Positions 1 through 5,468 of a DNA stretch of 6,224 nt are shown one piece after another. Source of the DNA: CAG-791 sp964386925 (GTDB lineage Bacteria; Bacillota; Clostridia; Lachnospirales; Lachnospiraceae); the NCBI GenBank assembly GCA_964386925.1, contig CAYLUU010000117.1:1-6224 (forward strand), written 5' to 3'. The stretch's first letter is position 1. Every line of letters begins with the position of its first letter. Below the pieces are notes generated by a model, which ran no database searches, was not told the origin of the DNA, and was given only the letters and a program-made list of their open reading frames with translations. Position numbers and translations under genes: made by a program.

Positions 1-10
1 TGCTTCGCAG

Positions 11-59
11 CGCAAATCCGGCGAGGGAAACGCTTTAATCAGCGTTTCCCTAATTTGCG
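11..59. repeat. Palindromic hairpin repeat, complete copy
   Basis: An almost perfect inverted repeat. The outer arms are CGCAAAT (11-17) and ATTTGCG (53-59). The inner arms are AGGGAAACGCT (24-34) and AGCGTTTCCCT (41-51), around a 6-base loop TTAATC. The left internal loop is CCGGCG (18-23) and the right side has a single unpaired A (52), giving 18 base pairs in total. Its left half and flank (1-34) recur at 5388-5421 with 27 of 34 positions identical, which argues for an interspersed repeat rather than a plain terminator. No T-run follows it directly on the plus strand. It may extend left of the window. It could also be a terminator for an unseen upstream gene. Confidence 0.7.
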
Positions 60-70
60 AATGTATGCGT

Positions 71-110
71 CAGCTGCGGGAGTGTCGCAGATACGTAGCT
101 GCTGATTTTT
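71..110 (+). terminator. Terminator-like hairpin followed by a T-run
   Basis: CAGCTGCG (71-78) pairs with CGTAGCTG (94-101) to give an 8-bp stem with one G-U pair and a 15-base loop. TTTTT follows at 106-110 and more T-rich sequence after that. A competing inner stem, CTGCG (74-78) with CGCAG (86-90), is also possible. It would end a plus-strand transcript entering from the left. The four bases between stem and T-run make it weaker than a textbook terminator, and no upstream gene is visible to confirm the role. Confidence 0.4.
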
Positions 111-147
111 ATTTATGGTGGTGCCTGCGCGAGTGGGCATGGTAGTT

Positions 148-176
148 TTGGCTCGGAATGTGGCTACTATTATGAT
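148..176 (+). promoter_or_regulatory. Sigma-A-type promoter of the diguanylate cyclase gene
   Basis: A -35 box TTGGCT (148-153, 4 of 6 matches) and a -10 box TATGAT (171-176, 5 of 6 matches) are separated by exactly 17 bases. Transcription would begin near 183, just ahead of the AAAGGAG ribosome site at 185-191, so the untranslated leader would be about 14 bases with no room for a riboswitch. This suggests the gene is transcribed from its own promoter. Confidence 0.6.
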
Positions 177-196
177 AGCAGCGGAAAGGAGCAGTT

Positions 197-1285
197 ATGA
201 CAGCATTTTATTCAGCCACTGTTGTCCTGTGCATGATTGCAATGCTCACCATGATGGTGAGTGCCGGCCGGAGCAACACGCTGTCGCATGAGCGCAAGAA
301 GCTGTTCCGCGCCCTGTTCCTATTCATTTGCGTGTGTGCATGCGGGGAATGGCTGGGAGTCATTCTGGACGGCGCACCGGCCTGGACGAGAATTCCGCAC
401 ATCGCAGCGAAGGCGGTGGAGCTGTCCATGGCACCGAGCATTGCGTTTGTTTTCTCCTGGATTCTCGAGAAAAAGTGGACCAAGGTGATCCTTATATATC
501 TGACGATTCACGGGATTCTGGAGATTCTGTCCGGCTGCTGGGGCTTCATCTACCGCGTGAATGAAGACAATGTCTATGAACATGCAAGCTTTTACTGGAT
601 CTATCTGGCGGCCTACATGGGCTCGGTTGTCTACGCAACCTATATCGTCGTCCGCAATATCAAGACCTATCAATACAAAGGACTGTTGGTGTTCGGCATG
701 ATTCTGGCCACGTTATTCGTCGGCATTGTGATTCAGATCTATGACAACAATCTGCGCGTTGGATATCTGGCTCTTGGGTTTGTTGCCAGCATGCTGTACA
801 TCTTCACACTGGAAATGGTGCAGCAGACAGACGAACTGACGACGCTTTTAAATCGCCGCGGGTATGAAAACTGCATTTCGCACCTGGACAAACCCTGTGT
901 GATCGCGTTCTTTGATGTCAATAGCTTCAAGCAAGCCAACGATACCTACGGCCACCGGTTCGGCGATCAGGTATTGCAGCAAGTCGGAGAGATCCTGAAG
1001 AAAAGCTATGCACGCTATGGCCAGTGCTTCCGCTACGGCGGAGACGAATTCTGCGTCGTGCTCACCAGAAAGCCCGGCGAGATTGATACAAGGAATCACG
1101 ACTTCTTCACCGCCATGGGCGAAGCTCGCGAAAAAGAGCCTCGTCTGCCATCCGTGTCCATCGGATATACGTATTTCGATCCGGCTAGTCACAACATCGA
1201 GGATGCTGTGGCAGAGGCGGATGCCATGATGTACCAGTACAAGGAGCAGGCGAAGAAGGCGGAGCAGGAGGCAATGCAGTTGTGA
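197..1285 (+). CDS. Membrane-bound diguanylate cyclase (7-TM sensor + GGDEF)
   Basis: Predicted to make cyclic di-GMP from two GTP at the inner face of the membrane. The N-terminal ~208 residues hold seven hydrophobic segments (about 3-22, 38-58, 70-90, 95-118, 131-153, 162-181 and 187-208), a seven-helix input domain whose ligand cannot be read from sequence. The GGDEF domain follows directly (212-357), without PAS or HAMP linker: DELTTLLNRRGYE (212-224), FDVNSFKQANDTYGH with metal-site D240, the intact signature RYGGDEF (279-285), and VSIGY near 320. The allosteric RxxD inhibitory site expected nine residues before GGDEF reads ARYG (272-275), so product inhibition through that site is unlikely. 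The start is supported by AAAGGAG five bases upstream of the ATG. No EAL or HD-GYP domain is present, so it should be synthesis-only. The catalytic call is firm; the sensed signal is unknown. Confidence 0.92.
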   Translation: MTAFYSATVVLCMIAMLTMMVSAGRSNTLSHERKKLFRALFLFICVCACGEWLGVILDGAPAWTRIPHIAAKAVELSMAPSIAFVFSWILEKKWTKVILIYLTIHGILEILSGCWGFIYRVNEDNVYEHASFYWIYLAAYMGSVVYATYIVVRNIKTYQYKGLLVFGMILATLFVGIVIQIYDNNLRVGYLALGFVASMLYIFTLEMVQQTDELTTLLNRRGYENCISHLDKPCVIAFFDVNSFKQANDTYGHRFGDQVLQQVGEILKKSYARYGQCFRYGGDEFCVVLTRKPGEIDTRNHDFFTAMGEAREKEPRLPSVSIGYTYFDPASHNIEDAVAEADAMMYQYKEQAKKAEQEAMQL

Positions 1286-1300
1286 GAGCGACAGGGCGAA

Positions 1301-1366
1301 AGGTGTACGCATGACATGGTGACGCGCAGTTCTTGTTGCCTTGCCACTTTGCCCTTGCGTACGCTT
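1301..1366. other. Long-range inverted repeat between the cyclase gene and hisS
   Basis: AGGTGTACGCA (1301-1311) can pair with TGCGTACGCTT (1356-1366) over 11 bp with two G-U pairs, closing a 44-base loop. CAGG (1292-1295) and CCTG (1367-1370) could add four pairs beyond a five-base bulge. The loop ends in a run of TTGCC-like units (1336-1340, 1341-1345, 1349-1354). No T-run follows, so it is not a standard terminator, although it lies where the cyclase transcript should end. Its function is unknown. Confidence 0.4.
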
Positions 1367-1371
1367 CCTGG

Positions 1372-1400
1372 TAGAAATCCCGCGCTGTATGGTGTATGAT
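1372..1400 (+). promoter_or_regulatory. Probable hisS promoter
   Basis: A -10 box TATGAT (1395-1400, 5 of 6) lies 17 bases after a weaker -35 box TAGAAA (1372-1377, 4 of 6). The start point would be near 1407, leaving a leader of about 60 bases before hisS. The -10 hexamer is identical to that of the cyclase promoter. Confidence 0.5.
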
Positions 1401-1407
1401 GAACCTT

Positions 1408-1436
1408 CGGAGTCACAAAAAGGACTCCTGACTTTG
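1408..1436 (+). promoter_or_regulatory. hisS leader with two mutually exclusive stems
   Basis: The segment at 1409-1414 (GGAGTC) pairs perfectly with GACTCC (1423-1428) around loop ACAAAAAG. The same bases, extended to CGGAGTCA (1408-1415), can instead pair with TGACTTTG (1429-1436) over 8 bp with two G-U pairs. Both cannot form together. Neither covers the ribosome site GGTGAGG (1454-1460). No T-box core motif is seen in 1286-1467, so tRNA-sensing T-box control, often found on synthetase genes in this phylum, is not supported. The structures are directly visible; regulation is inference. Confidence 0.35.
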
Positions 1437-1467
1437 AATGAATTCAGTACACGGGTGAGGATATTCT

Positions 1468-2724
1468 ATGGCACTGACGAAGAAACCGGTAACCGGCATG
1501 AAGGATGTGATGCCGGCCGAGATGGAGATTCGCGATTATTGCATCTCCGTGATTAAGAAGACCTACGCAGAATTTGGCTTTCAGGGAATTGAGACGCCCA
1601 GCGTAGAGAACATCGAGAACCTGACCTCCAAGTCCGGCGGCGACAATGAGAAGCTGATCTTCAAGATCCTGAAGAGAGGTGAGAAGCTGCGTCTGGAGGA
1701 TGCTAAGGGCGAGGCGGATCTGGTCGACGGAGGCCTTCGCTACGATCTGACGGTGCCGCTGGTGCGGTATTTTTCCAATCATGAGAATGAGCTGCCGATG
1801 CCGTTTAAGGCATTACAGATGGGCAATGTGTGGAGAGCAGATCGTCCGCAGAAGGGACGCTATCGCCAGTTCATGCAGTGCGACATTGACATTATCGGTG
1901 AGCCGACGAACCTTGCGGAGATCGAGCTGATTCTGGCAACAACGACAACGCTGGGGCGGCTTGGATTTAAGAATTTCCAGATTCGAATCAATGAGCGCCG
2001 GATCCTGAAGGCGATGGCAAAGGCCTGCGGCTTCCCGGAGGAACGCTTCGACGAGGTGTTCATCACTCTGGATAAGATGGACAAGATCGGTCTGGATGGC
2101 GTTGAGAAAGAGCTGATCGAGAGCGGCTTCGGTGAAGAGGCGGCGCAGCAGTACGCGGCTCTGTTCGAGGGACTGAATGCATCGGAGGATCCGCTGTCCT
2201 ATCTGGAGGAGAAGCTATCCGGTGTCATCGAGGAGGATGTAATTCCGAATCTGCGGGAGACCATTCAGACCGTTGAGGCGACGAAGCAGGCGGATTTCCG
2301 GATGGTATTCGATCCGACGATTGTCCGCGGCATGAGCTATTACACCGGTACAATCTTCGAGATTGCAATGCCGGAGCTCGGCATCAGCGCCGGCGGCGGC
2401 GGACGTTATGATGGCATGGTCGGCAAATTCACCGGCAAGGATGTGCCGGCGTGCGGCTTCTCCATTGGCTTCGAGCGCATCATTCTGATCCTCTTAGAGC
2501 AGGGCTTCCAGGTACCCGGAAAGGGTGAGAAGGTTGCATTCCTCCTGGAGAAGAATCTGCCTGGTGATCGCTTGAAGGAAGCGATCGAGAAGGCACAGCA
2601 GGATCGTGCCGAGGGCAAATCTGTCCTGGTGGTCCGCATGAATAAGAACAAGAAGTTCCAGAAACAGCAGCTGGAATCCCAGGGCTACACTGCCTTCGAG
2701 GAATTCTACGCAAAGCCGCTGTAA
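1468..2724 (+). CDS. hisS: Histidine--tRNA ligase (class II)
   Basis: Charges tRNA-His with histidine in the cytoplasm, using ATP. Class II core motifs appear in order: RYDLTVPLVRYF (91-102), motif 2 VWRADRPQKGRYRQFMQCD (121-139), the histidine-specific VRGMSYYTGTIFEI (286-299) with the expected catalytic arginine R287, GGGGRYDGMV (309-318), and motif 3 GFSIGFERII (330-339). The intact RG-YYTG motif and a remaining C-terminal domain argue against HisZ, the synthetase-like subunit of histidine biosynthesis. The C-terminal anticodon-binding part is compact, about 70 residues. The N-terminus PVTGMKDVMP and the motif 2 form are those I associate with a HisRS branch common in gut Clostridia, distinct from the E. 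coli form. GGTGAGG seven bases upstream supports this ATG. aspS follows after 103 bases with no terminator, so co-transcription is likely. Confidence 0.96.
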   Translation: MALTKKPVTGMKDVMPAEMEIRDYCISVIKKTYAEFGFQGIETPSVENIENLTSKSGGDNEKLIFKILKRGEKLRLEDAKGEADLVDGGLRYDLTVPLVRYFSNHENELPMPFKALQMGNVWRADRPQKGRYRQFMQCDIDIIGEPTNLAEIELILATTTTLGRLGFKNFQIRINERRILKAMAKACGFPEERFDEVFITLDKMDKIGLDGVEKELIESGFGEEAAQQYAALFEGLNASEDPLSYLEEKLSGVIEEDVIPNLRETIQTVEATKQADFRMVFDPTIVRGMSYYTGTIFEIAMPELGISAGGGGRYDGMVGKFTGKDVPACGFSIGFERIILILLEQGFQVPGKGEKVAFLLEKNLPGDRLKEAIEKAQQDRAEGKSVLVVRMNKNKKFQKQQLESQGYTAFEEFYAKPL

Positions 2725-2816
2725 TGAAATGATACCAGAGATTTAATTTGTACTTATCCCGTACCTATTCGGATATCCTTTGAAAGACTTGCTGGGTGCG
2801 GAGCTGAAGATACAAT

Positions 2817-2822
2817 GGGAGG
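2817..2822 (+). promoter_or_regulatory. Ribosome binding site that fixes the aspS start
   Basis: GGGAGG ends five bases before the ATG at 2828. The reading frame is open back to a TTG at 2780, but those 16 extra codons have no ribosome site and do not resemble the start of an AspRS. Translation therefore starts at 2828. TACAAT at 2811-2816 resembles a -10 box, but a transcript from it would begin at or past this ribosome site. Confidence 0.8.
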
Positions 2823-2827
2823 TAATT

Positions 2828-4666
2828 ATGCAGTCACGTACACATACCTGCGGTGAGCTCCGTCTCGCGGATGCAGGCAAGAAGGTTCAGCTGTCCGGCT
2901 GGATGGAGAACCTGCGTGTGGTATCGGCGAATCTTGGATTCGCGGTGCTGCGCGATTTCTACGGAACAACACAGATCGTGGTGGAAACCGAAGAGATGAT
3001 GAACCAGTTCAAGGGCATCACCAAGGAATCCACGATCAGCGTCACCGGCACCGTCCGGGAGAGAAGCTCCAAGAACCCCAAGCAGGCAACCGGTGAGATC
3101 GAGGTTGTGCCGGAGAGCATGACCGTTCTCGGCCGCTGCCGCTACGCAAATCTGCCGTTTGAGATTAATCACAGCCGCGAGGCGGACGAGCAGGTACGTC
3201 TGAAGTACCGCTACCTGGATCTGCGCAATCCGGAAGTGAAGAAGAACATCATCCTGCGCTGCAACGTGGTCGCTGCACTGCGCCAGGCGATGACAGAGCA
3301 TGGCTTCCTTGAGATCACAACGCCGATCCTGACTGCATCTTCACCGGAAGGCGCCCGCGACTACCTGGTCCCTGCAAGAAAGCATCCGGGACAGTTCTAT
3401 GCCCTCCCGCAGGCACCGCAGCAGTTCAAGCAGCTGCTGATGACGGCTGGGTTCGATCGTTATTTTCAGATCGCGCCTTGCTTCCGCGATGAGGACGCAA
3501 GAGGAGACCGTTCCCCGGGAGAGTTCTATCAGCTGGATATGGAGATGGCCTTCGCAAGCCAGGAGGACGTCTTTGCCGTTCTGGAGGATGTACTGCCTCC
3601 GATCTTTGCAAAATATGGAACCTACAACCGGGCAAGCTCTGCCCCGTTCATGCGTATTCCCTATACCGAAGCGATGGAGAAATATGGCTCCGATAAGCCG
3701 GATCTGCGTATCGATCTGACCGTTCAGGATGTCACAGATGTCCTGAAGGATTGTGGCTTCGGACCGTTTGCCACAACGGCGGAGATTAAGGATGCAGAGG
3801 GCAATGTGACCGGAACGGAAGAGACAAAGGTTGTCATCAAGGCGGTTGTGGTCTCCGGATTCGAAGGAACCCGCAAGTTCATCGACAAGACCCTCGGCGA
3901 GGTTGAGGTACAGGCAGGCAGCAAGCCGTACTGGTTCCGCATGGATGAGAACGGCGAGCTGGTCGGCGGCATTTCCAAGTTCGTTGCCCCGATCAAGGAT
4001 CAGGTGGTATCCGCACTGAATCTGCAGCCTGGCGATTTCGTAGCCATCGGTGCCGGCAAGAAGACGGCAGCACAGAAGACGGCAGGCGTTCTGGTTAAGA
4101 CCCTTGGAGCGGCTGTTCCCGGACATATGGACAAAGAGCAGTATGCATTCTGCTGGATTGTAGACTTCCCGATGTATGAGTTCGGTGAGGAGAGCGGCGA
4201 GCTGGAGTTCTGCCACAACCCCTTCTCCATGCCGTCCGGTGGTCTGGAGACCCTGTTGAAGGCAGAAAGAGGAGAGATCGATCCGCTGTCCATTACAGCA
4301 GATCAGTACGACCTCGTCTGCAACGGCGTGGAGCTGTCCTCCGGAGCTGTTCGTAACCACGATCCTGAGATCATGGTCAAGGCCTTCGAGATGGTACGCC
4401 TCGGCGAAGAGGACGTGAAGAAGAAGTTCCCGGCCATGTACAATGCATTCTGCTACGGCGCACCGCCGCATGCCGGCATTGCACCTGGAGTAGATCGTAT
4501 GGTCATGCTGCTCGCAGGAGAGGAATCCATCCGTGAGATCATCGCATTCCCGATGAACAAGAATGCACAGGATATCATGATGGGGGCACCTTCCGAAGTT
4601 ACTGAGCATCAGCTGGAAGAACTGCACATCAAGGTGACGGCGACAGAGGAAGAGAAGGCAGAGTAA
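2828..4666 (+). CDS. aspS: Aspartate--tRNA ligase (class II, bacterial type)
   Basis: Charges tRNA-Asp with aspartate in the cytoplasm. At 612 residues it has the bacterial layout: N-terminal OB-fold anticodon-binding domain (about 1-108), catalytic core from about 120 with FLEITTPIL (160-168) and motif 2 FRDEDARGDR (219-228), the bacterial GAD insertion (roughly 300-415), then CHNPFSMPSGG (462-472), NGVELSSGAVRNHDPE (499-514) and motif 3 GAPPHAGIAPGVDRMVMLLAG (544-564, G/D/R of motif 3 intact). Segments such as SPGEFYQLDMEM and VELSSGAVRNHDPE resemble the form I recall from Alphaproteobacteria more than the E. coli or Bacillus form; that is from memory. The OB-fold loop after GW lacks the usual RD[HL]G and is one residue longer than in E. 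coli. It sits 103 bases after hisS; the gap holds a GGATATCC palindrome (2771-2778) and a 5-bp stem (TATCC/GGATA), but no terminator. Confidence 0.96.
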   Translation: MQSRTHTCGELRLADAGKKVQLSGWMENLRVVSANLGFAVLRDFYGTTQIVVETEEMMNQFKGITKESTISVTGTVRERSSKNPKQATGEIEVVPESMTVLGRCRYANLPFEINHSREADEQVRLKYRYLDLRNPEVKKNIILRCNVVAALRQAMTEHGFLEITTPILTASSPEGARDYLVPARKHPGQFYALPQAPQQFKQLLMTAGFDRYFQIAPCFRDEDARGDRSPGEFYQLDMEMAFASQEDVFAVLEDVLPPIFAKYGTYNRASSAPFMRIPYTEAMEKYGSDKPDLRIDLTVQDVTDVLKDCGFGPFATTAEIKDAEGNVTGTEETKVVIKAVVVSGFEGTRKFIDKTLGEVEVQAGSKPYWFRMDENGELVGGISKFVAPIKDQVVSALNLQPGDFVAIGAGKKTAAQKTAGVLVKTLGAAVPGHMDKEQYAFCWIVDFPMYEFGEESGELEFCHNPFSMPSGGLETLLKAERGEIDPLSITADQYDLVCNGVELSSGAVRNHDPEIMVKAFEMVRLGEEDVKKKFPAMYNAFCYGAPPHAGIAPGVDRMVMLLAGEESIREIIAFPMNKNAQDIMMGAPSEVTEHQLEELHIKVTATEEEKAE

Positions 4667-4718
4667 GACCTTCCCTCGGACGCTGTGCTGACAGTAAAGT
4701 AGGAATATCCATAAATAG

Positions 4719-4760
4719 AGAACACCCCGGCTGCGGAGAAATCCGCGGCCGGGGTGTTCT
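4719..4760. terminator. Shared hairpin terminator between convergent aspS and transferase genes
   Basis: A continuous 19-bp stem, with a single T-G wobble at 4732/4747, is closed by a GAAA tetraloop (4738-4741). The lower arms are AGAACACCCCGGC and GCCGGGGTGTTCT. On the plus strand only TTCT follows. On the minus strand the stem is followed by a T-rich stretch (complement of 4708-4718). It lies 52 bases past the aspS stop and 56 bases past the transferase stop, so it probably ends both transcripts, more conventionally the minus-strand one. Confidence 0.8.
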
Positions 4761-4816
4761 GCATACAAGGATGAAGTCAGCTGGCTGGATCCGAGTCAGT
4801 CGGCCTCTATTCTGGG

Positions 4817-5374
4817 TCAGGTACACACGCACAGCACATATCCAGCTTCTGGCGGCGTGAGCTCCTGAAAGCCATAATCTGCAATCTGTTCGTGCTCGAA
4901 ATCGACGGGGAACCGGTCCAGACCGCCGGGCAGCCCCTCGCCGGTGCATTTGAGATACGATTCCTTCACGCTCCAGATACGGAAGAAGAGGCTTTGCTGT
5001 TCCTCTTCGGAATGGCAGGCCTGAAGCAGAGCAACATCCTGGGGGTGGAAGAAGCGCTGCGCGAGCTTCATGACACCGCCATGAATGGGAGTAATCTTCT
5101 GAAGATCTACACCGATGCTGCCATCAAGAGAGACTGCCAGCACAAGGTAATCGCCGGAATCAGAAAAGTTGTAGTGGAAATCCGGAAAGTCAGGAAGATA
5201 GGGCTTCCCTGCGGGCGTTCGCTTCTGCAGGAGCGCATCACGCGTTGATTCACAGAGCAGACCTGCGCTTGTCAATGCCTGATGCAGGAGAGCGATCTGG
5301 AGACGGTGGATGGCGGATTTATCAGTTTCGCCATCCAATTGATGGGTGCGGAAGTTTTCGGAATAGATTTTCAT
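4817..5374 (-). CDS. Sfp-type 4'-phosphopantetheinyl transferase
   Basis: Moves the phosphopantetheine arm of coenzyme A onto a serine of a carrier protein. Counting from the ATG at 5374 (185 residues), the family motifs are GKPYL (56-60), HYNFSDSGDY (67-76), IGVDLQ (87-92, metal ligand D90) and IWSVKESYLKCTGEGL (133-148, with catalytic K137-E138). The order and spacing match Bacillus Sfp. I chose this start because Sfp begins MKIY and so does this frame; in-frame GTG (5395) and ATG (5392) starts would add seven residues, and none has a ribosome site. Oddities: the SHSG motif reads SDSG, the acidic residue two after the metal aspartate is Q92, and the N-terminal half is about 16 residues shorter than in Sfp. 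No carrier-protein, fatty-acid, polyketide or peptide-synthetase gene is nearby, so the target is unknown. The gene may share a transcript with the upstream CBS gene. Confidence 0.88.
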   Translation of the reverse strand: MKIYSENFRTHQLDGETDKSAIHRLQIALLHQALTSAGLLCESTRDALLQKRTPAGKPYLPDFPDFHYNFSDSGDYLVLAVSLDGSIGVDLQKITPIHGGVMKLAQRFFHPQDVALLQACHSEEEQQSLFFRIWSVKESYLKCTGEGLPGGLDRFPVDFEHEQIADYGFQELTPPEAGYVLCVCT

Positions 5375-5387
5375 AAATGGAAATGGC

Positions 5388-5421
5388 TGCATCACAGCGC
5401 AAATTCGCAGGAGGAAACGCT
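5388..5421. repeat. Half copy of the palindromic repeat at the transferase start
   Basis: This 34-base stretch matches positions 1-34 at 27 positions without gaps. The shared blocks are CAGCGCAAAT and GGAAACGCT, separated by a divergent middle. The second half of the palindrome, present at 41-59, is missing; unrelated sequence follows. The two upstream candidate start codons of the transferase (GTG 5393-5395, ATG 5390-5392) lie inside the repeat. It may be a truncated or decayed copy. Confidence 0.6.
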
Positions 5422-5468
5422 AATGGTACATAACAGTTGAGAGTACATGTCCATAAACATCGGCGTAG

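Noticed and set aside
1396..1431. An 11-codon open frame (MMNLRSHKKDS) just upstream of hisS that contains one His and one Asp, suggesting a leader peptide.
   Set aside because: It overlaps the predicted -10 box, has no ribosome site, and has only single His and Asp codons rather than the runs seen in attenuation peptides.
1468..2724. HisZ, the regulatory subunit of ATP phosphoribosyltransferase, as an alternative to HisRS.
   Set aside because: The catalytic arginine and YYTG motif are intact, a C-terminal domain remains, and the neighbour is aspS rather than his biosynthesis genes.
2789..2816. A possible aspS promoter, TTGCTG-16-TACAAT.
   Set aside because: The -35 box is weak and the resulting transcript would start at or past the ribosome site, leaving it untranslatable from 2828.
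2780..2827. A 16-codon N-terminal extension of aspS from a TTG.
   Set aside because: There is no ribosome site for it, while GGGAGG directly precedes the ATG at 2828, where family similarity also begins.
3341..4768. A 475-codon minus-strand open frame.
   Set aside because: It is the antisense shadow of aspS, with a Cys/His/Leu-rich composition typical of reverse-frame translation and no family motif.
4892..5248. A 118-codon plus-strand open frame.
   Set aside because: It is antisense to the transferase, which has clear family motifs; the plus-strand translation shows no recognisable domain.
5411..5440. A plus-strand GGAGG followed by ATG and a five-codon frame.
   Set aside because: The frame stops after five codons and the ribosome-like motif is part of the repeat; it opposes both minus-strand genes.
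5427..5453. A possible minus-strand promoter for the transferase (TGGACA, 15 bases, TATGTA with an upstream TG).
   Set aside because: The spacer is short and the -10 box matches only 3 of 6 bases; transcription from the CBS gene is as likely.
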